A DNA stretch of 64,000 bases from Dromiciops gliroides (taxonomy: Eukaryota; Chordata; Mammalia; Microbiotheria; Microbiotheriidae), in assembly GCF_019393635.1 (NCBI RefSeq), contig NC_057863.1:573446284-573510283 (forward strand). The letters are read 5' to 3'. The notes under the pieces are model-generated. The model ran no database searches. It saw only the letters and a program-made list of their open reading frames with translations, and had not been told where the DNA came from. The number at the start of each line of letters is the position of its first letter. Position 1 is the stretch's first letter. Shown here piece after piece: positions 19,925 to 31,500 of the stretch. Position numbers and translations under genes: made by a program.

Positions 19925-20251
19925 GTGCATGAATCATCCATCTACTGTTATGCTTCAGTAACAGCAACTGACAAAAGAAAAACCAGTAAATATATTTCAT
20001 TTTTAGATTATAAAATAATTGCTATTCATTTGTTCCTTCTTTAGATTATATCACCTTAAAGAAGTCTGGTTGTTTGGAACTACAAAAATGTCATCCATTC
20101 CTGTACCAAACCCAGATTGCAAGTCTATGTGTAAAGCACCAAGGGCAAGAAAAAGACAAGAGATCCAAATGCTCCTCAAAATAAACTAACAATCTAGCTT
20201 AATAATTATTTGTAAAATTGTTATTTTATCCAAAAAATCAGTAGCTATGGT

Positions 20252-20430
20252 TCAGTTTGGTTTGAATCCTGCCTCAGACACTTAGCTAGCCTGGGCAAGT
20301 CATTTGCCCTCAGCCTCAGTTTCTTCTTCTGTAAAATGGAGCTAATAATAGCAACTACCTCACAGAGGACTATTGTGAAGATTAAATGGGATAGTATATG
20401 CAAAGTGCTTTGCAAATTTTCTTTCTTTTT
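20252..20430 (+). mobile_element. MIR element
   Basis: CTGCCTCAGACACTTAGC, then TCTTCTGTAAAATGGAGC, ATTAAATGGGATAGTATATG and GTGCTTTGCAAA: most of a MIR in order. Confidence 0.7.
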
Positions 20431-20512
20431 CTTTTTCTTCTTCTTCTTATTTTTGCTTTACAAACTTTCTATTGCTTTATAAATGTTGGCTATTCAGTTC
20501 TTGTTGTGGTGG

Positions 20513-21427
20513 CTGTGGCTAAGAAATGGAAATCAAGAGGATACCCATCAATTGGGGAATGGCTAAACAAGCTGTGATATATGAATGTGATGGAATATTA
20601 CTCTGCTATAAGAAATGATGACCAGGCAGATTTCAGAAAAACCTAGAAAGACTTACATAAACTGATGCAAAGTGAAGTGAGCAGAACCAGGAGAACATTG
20701 TACACAGTAACAGCAACATTGTATTGTAACGATTGGAATGATGCCACCTGCTGGAGACTTACTGTAGAAAAGCTCCACCATGAGGTGAAGGTCTCTGAGG
20801 GCAAGACCATGCATCTTTTCTTTGGCATCAGGAAGTGACATTTGCTTGTGGGAGGAAGAAGGGGGAGCCTGGCACTCTGACTCTCTTTCTTGAGGACTCT
20901 GGTGGAGAAGGGAGCTAAAAATGCACTCTCCCTTTAATAGATAGATGAATGTAGGCCTTTCTCTCTTTCTTTACCAAATTCTTATTCTCCTTAATAAATG
21001 CTTAAAAGTCTAACTCTTGCTAAAGCTTATAATTTATTGGCGACCACTCATTAGATATTTTAGACAGTATAGCTAGAATTTTAGCCCTTACAGTATGATG
21101 AAGAACTGTGAATAATTTAGCTAATCCCAGCAATACAATGATCCAAGACAGTTCCAAAGGACTCATGATGAAGTATACTATCAATCTTCAGAGAAGGAAC
21201 TGACACTATCTGAATACAGCCTGAAGCAGGCTATTTTTCCCTTCCTTCCTTCCTTTTTTCTTTCATACTCAAGTCTTCTCATACAAAATGATTAATATGG
21301 AAATATTTGACATGATTTGCACATGTATAAATTATATCAGATTGCTTACTGTCTCAGGAAGAGGTGGAGAGGGAGGGATAGAATTTGAACTCAATTTTTT
21401 TTTAAAAGCTAAAAAATTGTTTTAAAA
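20513..21427 (+). mobile_element. L1 3' end, split by a solo LTR
   Basis: Begins in the L1 ORF2 end and 3' UTR (CATCAATTGGGGAATGGCTA, GATGGAATATTACTCTGCTA, GAGCAGAACCAGGAGAACA). It resumes after the LTR at GATGAAGAACTGTGAATAAT and runs to an A-rich end. 5' truncated. Confidence 0.88.
20725..21092 (+). mobile_element. Solo LTR of an endogenous retrovirus, inside L1
   Basis: 368 bp, TGTAACG...CCCTTACA (inverted ends TGTAA/TTACA), flanked by the 4-bp duplication GTAT at 20721-20724 and 21093-21096. An AATAAA lies at 20993-20998. Removing it restores the L1 sequence. A 4-bp duplication fits gammaretrovirus-like (ERV1) integration. No internal viral genes are present. Confidence 0.88.
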
Positions 21428-21439
21428 TGTAATTGGGTG

Positions 21440-21580
21440 GGGGGGCAGCTAGGTGGCACAGTGGATAGAGCACTGGCCCTGGAGTCAGGAGGACCTGAGT
21501 TCAAATCTGGCCTCAGATACTTAACACTTACTAGCTGTGTGACCCTGGGCAAGTCACTTAACCCCAATTGCCTCACTAAA

Positions 21581-21614
<34 letters not shown>

Positions 21615-21648
21615 ATGTATATATGTATGTATGTATATATATATATAT
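21440..21648 (+). mobile_element. Poly(A)-tailed SINE with (TA)n(TG)n tail
   Basis: Complete SINE whose A-tail has expanded into (TA)n, (TG)n and (TATG)n. It is flanked by AATTGGG at 21431 and 21649. Confidence 0.93.
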
Positions 21649-22051
21649 AATTGGGGGAAAACAGAACATTACAAAATGAAAAAATTCTGGCCATTATTTT
21701 TTATCAGCAAAAACTATGTAGCAGATTAAATGTAATACTGATTCAGCTCTAATGGGCCAATGTATGAGGCCAGAAACATAAGACTAGAGTTTTACTTTTA
21801 CAATCCATTAAGAAGTGGAGTTGGTTTTCCTTCTTGACCTCCCCAGTATTTGACACCAGTCATTTTGACTGGTCCTGCCACTAGACTTCTATAACTCAGG
21901 AAGATAGAATGAGGCTGATGACTGTGCAACTCTGCCTTACTTAAATCCAGTTAGCTCACAAGTCAAGATATCACTCACGATGTCATCAGTCTTCTTCGAA
22001 AATGAAGAACAAACAACAATAATCTTCTAGGTTTTTCTGCCAGGTTCTTAA

Positions 22052-22302
22052 GTTGTTGTTGTTCAGTTGTTTCAGTTGTGCCCAACTCTTCATGACCCCA
22101 TTTGTGATTTTCTTGACAGAGATATCAGAGTGGTTTGTCATTTCCTTCTCCAGCTCATTTTATAGATGAAGAAACTAAGGCACACAAGATAAAGTGACTT
22201 GCTTAGGATCACACAGCTATTAAGTGTCTAAGGTTAGATTTGAACTCAGGAAGATGAGTCTTCCTGACTCCAGGCCCTGCTCTCTCTATTGTGCCACAGT
22301 TC
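22052..22302 (-). mobile_element. RTE-tailed SINE
   Basis: Starts (GTT)n, TCAACTCTTCATGACCCC-like tail, CAGCTCATTTTATAGATG middle, and ends in the reverse head. It lies 150 bases upstream of THSD1 exon 2. Confidence 0.88.
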
Positions 22303-22451
22303 TTAAATAGGTGACTTATTTATAATGAGATAAAAGGAAGGAAATGGAGTCACATTTATTTAAGAGAAAATGAATGTTTGACTGTTCATGGGACTTTAAC
22401 TTTATGAACTGTACTCATTAAGGCTATCATTTTCTGAAGTTGTAATTGCAG

Positions 22452-22590
22452 GTATTCTTGAGAAAAGTACACGTGACTTGGGTGTGAGAAAGGACATGAG
22501 GAGTCCAAGGACTTGGGGTGCTGCTAATCAGAATGAAACAAATGTTGAAAGACTTTTCAAATCTACTATTAGTGGTACTCTGTGACTATG
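22452..22590 (+). CDS. THSD1: THSD1 exon 2: end of 5' UTR, start codon and signal peptide
   Basis: The coding part starts at ATG 22533 (A at -3) and encodes MKQMLKDFSNLLLVVLCDY plus one base, with donor G|GTGAGT at 22591. This matches the human start MKPMLKDFSNLLL. The 81-nt leader part (22452-22532) begins after TGTAATTGCAG. An earlier ATG at 22496 opens a different frame that overlaps the start. Confidence 0.93.
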
Positions 22591-25500
22591 GTGAGTACAA
22601 CATGCACATACATATGAAACTTTAAAAAAGGATTTAAATATAAAATTTACAAGCTTAGTTATACTGATTGATGAAACCTTTTGAAGCATGAGAGATCATG
22701 GCATTTAGGAGAAAACTTGTCTGCAACTTGAGAAGTAACAACTTAAAAAACCCCACGATTCTTTTGGTTCTTTTGGTGATTTCAAAATACCACGTAAATG
22801 TCTAAGTAATTGAAAGTAAAGGAGGAATTTATTTCAAAATTGGTTCAAAAAATAATTGAGCTACCATTGGGAGAAGAATGTAAATCATCCTGAATGTTAG
22901 TGACAGAATAAATGTGATTTGTTGGGACCCCCCCCTTTTTAGGTTCCATCTACTCCTATCACCCTTTTGAGCCTTTTAAAAAATTTTTAATTTTTAAAAT
23001 TTCATTTTTTCCTTTTTAATCTTTTATCGTCATCGGGCAAATGGAGGATTTCCCTCCATTGTTGCCTTGCCTAAAATAAAAGAACAATGCAACTTTATCC
23101 TCTCATCATTTTCAATTAAATGATGACCAAGAGTCTATTTAGCATGTTGTATAGTGATGTTTCACATAACCTGAGAGTGTAAAAGGCTGATTCCCATTGA
23201 GTAAGATCAACTGTGTACATCCAGAGGTTACAGTCACAGATGTTAGGTGTTCACGACTGATTGTTGGGTGGCTTGATTTTGGAGTGGTTTTTTTTTTTCA
23301 CATTTGAGGGTCACAATTAAGAATAGATCAGCCCCTTTGGGAGTACGGAAAAGTGTGAAATAGGAGACAACTGACACTAAAATCAGAAAGCTGATTTGTT
23401 GTTGTTTGTTATTCAGTCATATCTGACTCTTTGTGACCCCATTTGGGGTTTTCTTGGCAAAGATGCTGGAGTGGTTTGCCATTTCCTTCTCTGGTTCATT
23501 TTATACATGAAGAAACTGAGGCAAACAGGCTTAAGTGACTTGCCCAGGGTCACATGGCTAGTAAGTGTCTGAAGTCAAATGGGAACTCAGGAAGATGACT
23601 CTTGACTCCACCAGGGCTGGCATCCTATCCCACTGTACCACCTGCCACCTGGCTGCTTTACTTTAAAATAATAGTGCTTAGCACAGTACCTAGCACATGA
23701 TAGGTATTTTTAAAATGCTAGTTGACTGACTCATTGATATAATGTGCTTGATTGACTTTTCACCTTGCCATTTCATCATCATTGATTTTCTAAGGACAGT
23801 ATCATGAGACAGTTGGGAGAAAAATGAGCACAAAAAAACCCAAAACAAAACCAAAACAAAACCCCCCAAACCCTCCCAAACTATCTTAAAATACTTTTCA
23901 AATTGGAAAACAATACATGAAGAACATGAGAAAAGGAGGGTAAACTGAAGGCATAAAATCACACTGTTTTCCTGTTTCATCCTATGAATGATTTGAATAG
24001 TATGAGAAATCAGTTCATACATCTGCCTGGACCTTTTAGAACAGAATAAGTATTCTTTAGAAGCTGTAGAGTTCTCATTTCTAGAATGAAATCGCATCCC
24101 AGCAGGGTTACGGCTAATTGTTACCAAGCCAGATTTTGTCTCCTGTGATATGTGTTTGGATACATTTCAAAAGAGAAACAAGGATACTTGTGTGTTGTGG
24201 CAGTGGGTTCTCTTTCTACGATTTACTTTCAAGTCGAGTTAGATTAAAAAAAAAAAGATATGACTAAATCTTTGAGAGACTGTGTATCTGTCCTGTTTAC
24301 AATAAGGCTGTTTACGATAAAGTCACCAACATCTTCAGAGGGAAGATTAGTTAACTTATACTTAAAAACATCACAGTACACATTCATTCCTTACTGGATT
24401 TTGTAAATGTCGCTTTTATTAGCCTGGCAGAACAAAGCACCAACGTTATATACCCATCCAAAATTCAGCACCACATCCAGCTAGCCTGATGCTAGTTTCT
24501 TTGCTGGCAAAAATTCCCAGCATAGCAGAATCCTTTGAACCATCTATTCAGGAAACTGAGTTTCAAATCAATTTTAGTTTTTTCTCCTTTTCATTTACAG
24601 TGATATAACACAGTTGATTCTTTTTTTAAAAAAAATTATAAAAGTATTTTATTATTTTTCAGTTACATGTAGAGATAGTTTTCAATATTTGTTTTTATAA
24701 GATTTCTAATTTCAAATTTTTCTCCCTCCCTCTCCCCCTCCCCAAGACACCAGGTAATCTGATATAGGTTATATCTATATATATACAATAACATTAAACA
24801 TATTTCTGCATTAGTCATGTTATAAGAGAAGAATCAGAGCAAAAGCACCAAAAACAAAAGAAATAGTATGGTTCAATCTGCATCCATATTACACAGTTCT
24901 TTTTCTTTTTTCTGGATTTGGAGAGCCTTTTCCATCATGAGTCCTTTGGAATTTTCTTATACCATTGTATTGGTGAGAAGAATCAAGTCTATCACAGTTG
25001 ATCAACACATAATGGTGATGATACTGTGTACAATGTTCTTCTGGTTCTGCTCATCTCACTCATCATCAGTTCATGCAAGTCCTTCCAGGTTTCTCTGAAA
25101 TCCGCCTGCTCATCGTTTCTTACAGCACAATAGAATTCCATTACATTCATATGCCACAACTTGTTCAGCCATTCCTCAGTTGATTGGCAGCCCCTCAATT
25201 TCCAATTCCTTGCCACCACAAAAAGAGCAGCTATAAATATTTTTGTACATGTGGGTCCTTTTCCCTTTTTATGATCTCTTTGGGCAAAAGACCCAAAAGT
25301 GGTATTGCTGGGTCAAAGGGTATGCACAGCTTTATCGCCCTTTGGGCATAATTCCAAATTGCTCTCCAGAATGGTTGGATCAGTTCACAGCTCCATCATT
25401 AGTGTTCCAATTTTCCCACAGCTTCTCCAACATTTATTATTTTCCTTTTTTGTCATATTAGCCAATATGATAGGTGTCAGGTGGTACCTCAGAGTTGTTT

Positions 25501-28500
25501 TAATTTGCATTTCTCTAATCAATAGTGATTTAGAGAATTTTTTTTTTTTTTTAGTGAGGCAATTGGGGTTAAGTGGCTTGCCCAGGGTCACACAGCTAGT
25601 AAGTGTTAAGTGTCTGAGGCCGAATTTGAACCCAGGTACTCCTGACTCCAGGGCTAGTGCTCTATCCACTGCGCCACCTAGCTGCCCCTAGAGCATTTTT
25701 TCATATGGCAATAGATAGCTTTGATTTCTTCATCAGAAGACTGCCTGTTCATATCCTTTGACCATTTCTCAATTGGGGAATGACTTGCATTCTTATAAAT
25801 TTGATTTAGTTCCCAATATATTTTAGAAATGAGGCCTTTATCAGAAGTACTGGCCATAAAAATTGTTTCCCATCTTTCTGCCTCCCTTCTAATTTTGGAT
25901 GCATTACTTCTGTTTGTACAAAACCTTTTTAATTTAATGTAATCAAAATCATCCATTTTGTATTTCATAATATTCTCTCTCCCTTGTTTGGTCATAAATT
26001 GTTCTCCTTTCCAAAGATCTGAAAAGTAGACTATTCCTTCCTCTCCTAATTTACCTATGGTATCATCTTTTATGTTTAAATCATGTACCTATTTTGACCT
26101 TATTTTAGTATAAGGTGTAAGATTTTGGTCTATGCCTAATTTCTGCCATACTATCTTCCAGTTTTCCCAGCAGTTTTTGTCAAATACTGAGTTCCTATCC
26201 CAGAAGCTCGAGTCTTTGGGTTTATCAAACAGTACATTACTAATGTTATTTACTACTAACACAGTTGATTCTTTACAGACTTGCAGGAGACCTGAGCTAT
26301 GCCACTGGGCCTCAGTTTTCTCATCTGTAAAATGATTAAATAACCTCTATTGTCCTTTCAAACCTCAAAAGTCTATGGTTTTATTACTTAAACAAATATC
26401 TTTCCTATACATAAATTATGGTTACCCAAGAAATCCCAAGCCCGAGTAATCAGCTAGATGGCACAGTGAATAGAGTGATGGGCCTCAAGTTAGGAAAACT
26501 CATCTTCCTGAGTTCCAATCTGGCCTCATATACTTCCTAGCTGTGTGACCCCAGATAAGTTACTTATCTCCATTTGCCTCAGTCCCTCATCTATAAAATG
26601 AGCTGGAAAAGGAAATAGCAAAGCACTCCAGTATCTTTGCCAAGAAAACCCCAAATAGGACCACGAGGAGTCAGACACAACTGAAACAACTGAACAATAA
26701 CAAAGATGGTTAGTGCCAGAAATAATATTTGCCTTTTTTCCGTCTAAAATTTTAAATTATTTCCCCTGTTTCACATATGCTTATGTATTTGTGTGTCTCT
26801 ACATATGTACATACATACATATATACATATATATGTACATGCATATGAAGGGAGATTACTTTATTGCATGCAATAATCTCATTGTTTTTTCCAATAAAGA
26901 CTGAATGGAATGGGAGCACAGAAAGGTTAAACCAGAGAATCTCATGGTTAGAGTCTGTGGACCTCCCTCCCAAGGCAGCCCTTTTCTTCTTTGGATGCCT
27001 CTAAATCAGCTGGCCAGAGTCCAGCCTTTGATCCAATTCCACAGTGTTTAAGCTCTCAGTGTCGGCATCTGCACTGAACATCTTCATGCTTTGGCTGGTG
27101 CGTTTTCCCCTTTGCTTAGCCTGTGATGCCAATTATCTGTAGAGTTGAACTGAATCAAGTTGACTGAAGGTCATCAAACAATAGAGCTCTTAAAATGATT
27201 GTGAGTATTTTTCTCCCATTTATCTTTCTCACCCATGTACTGGTAGCTGTAAATATTCAATCTGGATTATTAAACACTTTCTTTGTCGCTTCCTTTCAGT
27301 CCTTGGTGAAGCTGAGTTCTTCCTCTTGGGGCAGCCAGGTCACGTAGCTTTAAGCAACAACACCGTGTCTGTAGATTTCCAGTATCCTGATGGAAATAAT
27401 GCAACAATGAGGAATGTGTCTGTCCTGCTGCTGGATGCCAGCAAAAATCAGACCATCACCACCAAATACCTCCTGACCAACCAGTCCCAAGGCACACTGG
27501 AGTTTGAGTGTTTCTATTTCAGGGAGGCTGGTGACTATTGGTTCGTACCAAGTCCAGCAAAAATGGACAATAGCACCGGAGTCCCCTTGCAGGAGAAGCA
27601 TGCCTTTCTGAAGGTGGAATGGCCTGTGTTCCACATTGATTTCAATCAGACATCAAAGGCAACAGGAGGCACCTTGCAGGTGGGACTTTTTACAAATCAG
27701 CCGCTGTGCACTTTCACTATGGACAGACCTGACATTTTGGTAGAAATCATCTTTACCAACAGCATTTCGGAGCTGAAAGAAAGCAGTCAACCGCTGGAAA
27801 TAAGAATTAGCAAAAGGATTAGCCTTGCTCCAGTTCAGTGGGTAGACTTTGACTGTGCTCCCATTGGCTCACAAGCCTTTGCCACTGTGTTACTGAAACT
27901 GCATGATACTGAATCCGTCATTACCTCAATAGGACCCGTTGACTTGGTCCGAAGATTCGGCTACCAGCTGGTGACATTGCCAGAACTAACGTGCGAGTCC
28001 TTGGTGGATGTGATGATTGTGCCCCCTCCATGTACTTTTGCCCAAGGATCGGTCGTTGTATATAAGGACACTCCCAGACATTCTGGGGAAAGACCTACTT
28101 GGTTGGCTGAAAACATCGTGCCTCTAGGGGCCAGCAAAACAGCATTTAACTGTACTTTGTTTGCCATGGGGAAAAATAAATACTGTTTTGAGTTCAGCTT
28201 TTCAAGCAAAACCCATTTTTCCTCGAGGGAGGAGTGCATGGTGATCCAGAGAACTATAGGTTGGTATTGCAATCTCTTTTATTTCTCATAATGTCTTGAA
28301 CTGGCACTTTCCCAGTAGTTGGCTTTATTGCTTAGCATTCCTTAAATTTCTAAGTGTGGCATATCCATTTTATCATTTATTCCTTCCAGGAACCCAATTT
28401 GCATTATTATTCTCCTTATTTTGGAAGGCAGGGAGATTGAATAAATAGTCAAGAAGCTCCACTAAAAGTGATTTACTTTGGAAAGTCTGTGGCAGAGCTG

Positions 28501-31500
28501 GGATTGAAACTCAGAGCTGAATCTTCATTCTCGGCACGTCTTGCTAAGCTTTATTGATCTCTCTTTTCCCTTATCTGAAAAGGCCATGCCTAATTCCCAT
28601 CATAATTTAGAAAAATGCAGCCATTTTAATTGGATGTTTTCTTCTTGTAGATCCAAGACTTCAATGTATCAGTGATTTTATCAAATGGGCTTGTTCCTTC
28701 CGAGGTCATAGTCCTTCTGTGCCTTAGTGGATGATCTTTATTACTTCCTACAAACAAAAATTCTTTACCTGGTGGTTGGTCTTTTGGTGATTAACGCCCT
28801 TTGTACTTAGCTAGGATTGTAGTCAGATGACAGGCATCTATTACATCACCAGATCTATACTTGAATGAAAAAAGACCTTCCAGTTGGCATAGATCTTTAA
28901 CTGGAAGGAAGCTCAGAGGCCTTTTAATTCAATCCCTTCATTTTACAGATGAGAAAAATGAGTAGAGACTAAGGACTCTAAAGACTAAGGAGTAGAGAAG
29001 TTAAGTCTTTTGTTGAAGGTCACACAGAAAGAAAGCATCAGAAGGGAGATTTGAACCCAGATCCTCTGACTTTAGAGTCAGATTCTTTCTACTACCCTCA
29101 TGCTTCCAAAAACCTGTAATTAGTTATTACAAGGGAAGGTTGATATGTGTTTGGAGGCAGAGAAAGAGGCACCAGGTTAGTTGGGAAATAACTGTGGTAT
29201 AAAAAACAAAAGGCATAAATGACAAAATTTAAAAACCAACAAAAAACAAGTCACCTTCACATCATAATGAGATATCAGAGTAGGAGTATAGTGAAGGTAG
29301 TTGGATCTTAGAAGCAATATTAAAAAAAAATGAATACAAGTACTCTATTATATAATGTTTTGCCTGGAGTTCAGTTATCTTCATCACAGCATACCACCAA
29401 ACTCCTTAAATAAAACAGAACATAATTACATAATTAGGAGTGGTAAAAAGAACTAAAGACTAAGTGGATTTTACAGTCTTTTGTGCACCGTAAATTGCCC
29501 ACCTTCGCAAATAAATATTAATTTAGAATCCACATGACTGAGCCATGAGTTTTCATTCCCAGTAGATCTAGGAACAGATTTTTTACAGTAATTTTAAGGC
29601 TTCCTTTTACTAAACCAGAAGTTCAAGGGTAACTGGACTGAATTCTTTTTTCTGCCCTTTTCCTTATTTATTTTAAAAATATAAACTAATGCTCTAGGCA
29701 GCCAGTCAATATGGCATCTCAGTTGAATTCTCCCCAGATACCACACTCCTCCGTAGCAGTAGACGAAAGGTGTTCCATAAACCACTAGCTCAGCAGTGAC
29801 TCCAATTCTTAGATTCTTCTGGTAATGGGATGATTGTGTGTGTGTGTGTGTGCCTGTGCCTCCTTTTCTGTATACATCTTAGGCACTCCAGGCTGTAAGC
29901 TCCTTCAGGGCATAACTGAGGGTTTCTCATTCAGTTCACACTCAGTGGATGTATAGGAATAATCACAACCATTCTCCTTCCCCCCGAAAAAGTCTAAAAA
30001 TGAGAATCAGACCTGGTTCTGGCCATTCTGTCTTCTGTCATCACATACACTCTTCCATTACTAGTATTCCCACAAGACTTCCCCATGTTAACCAAAAACA
30101 ACATCACAAGTCTAGGAGACGCGGATTGTGACTGGATTTATTACTTGAGAGAGGCACATGTATGTGGGAACTCCTTAACAACCGGCACAGTAGATAAAGA
30201 AAAGGACTCTTTATCCCTAGCTTCAGATTGTACTAAATAATAATCACAGCCTTTCAGTAGGACTTTCCCATTTCCATTAGAATGTCTTATAAATATATCT
30301 TGTTTAGATGTTACTGGTCTCTGGAGCAAAAAAAAAAAAAATCATAGCATCAAACCTTTTCTGAGACTAATTCCTTTGTATTGTATGGGGGTGGAAGGGA
30401 ATCTGCACTTCCCAATTTGCAGGCAGATTATGTGCACCCTTTTGTTTAGTGTTTTTTAAAAAAAAAAAATATTGGTGAGGCAATTGGGGTTAAGTGACTT
30501 GCCCAGGGTCACACAGCTAGTAAGTGTAAAGTGTCTGAGGCCGGATTTGAACTCAGGTTCTCCTGAATCCAGGGACAGTGCTCTATTCACTATGCCACCT
30601 TGCTGCCCCACGTGCGCCCTTTAAAAATGTTATTGCCAGGCCCAGTTCATGATTTTATATTCCTGTGGAAAGAGGGGGGATCGGAGTGGGAAGGAAGGGA
30701 TTATTCTGCATAGGAACCTCTTATTTTGCAAGCACCTGCTAATTGAATCCTTACTTTTCAGTTTAAAATGCATCACCTGGGTTAACTGACCCATACTTAA
30801 TGATTCCTGCATTTATATGCGGTTTTTAAAAGATTAAAGAAATAATATAAATGAGTCTTTTGCTTTTGCAGCTGGTTCAGAGTATAAAAAGCCAGCCCAA
30901 CTTGTTTCACACATATGTATAGAGTGGCGTGACCAAAAACTAACCAGGCTGCTTTGTGTGTATGGCTTTTATGGAATTCGTTTTATTGTTCTGTAGTCAA
31001 AAGTTGAAAACACATAAGTATCAAGAGGACAAATATATGTTGGCTGAGGTTCCGCTTTACCTTTCACCGAAGCGGCATTTATTCTCTGAAGATTTAAAAA
31101 AAGAAGAAAGAAAACGCCAATAATAGTATATTATTTTAAAAGTATAGTGTAATAGCATATATTAGCATATCATATAATGTAATTATTATGTAATATAGCA
31201 TAATATATTATAGCATAATAGTATATAATATAGTATAATAGAACACCAGTAATATGATACTGAACTTGCATAGAGCTTTTATATACAAGACACTTCATAA
31301 GAAATGGATTTTTAGTCACCTTTTGAAGGCAAGTATTGATATAATGCCAAAGCTCTTAGGATCCCTAGGGGCCTGGGAAAGAAGGAACATAGGGTGTTGA
31401 GCCTAAAGAAGACACCAGGAGTACACAAATGCTGTCTTCAATTATTTGACGGGTAGTTATGTGGAATATGGATTGCACTTGTTCAGTTTGGACCCAAAGA

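Noticed and set aside
20725..21092. Retroviral genes linked to the LTRs
   Set aside because: All three LTRs are solo: their flanks match each other as target duplications and no gag, pol or env frames are near.
23690..24127. 145-codon minus-strand open frame
   Set aside because: Composition and lack of any motif suggest chance in an intron.
25385..25995. Minus-strand frames resembling a reverse transcriptase end
   Set aside because: Real L1 ORF2 remnants, but truncated, frameshifted and interrupted by a SINE; annotated as a mobile element, not as a gene.
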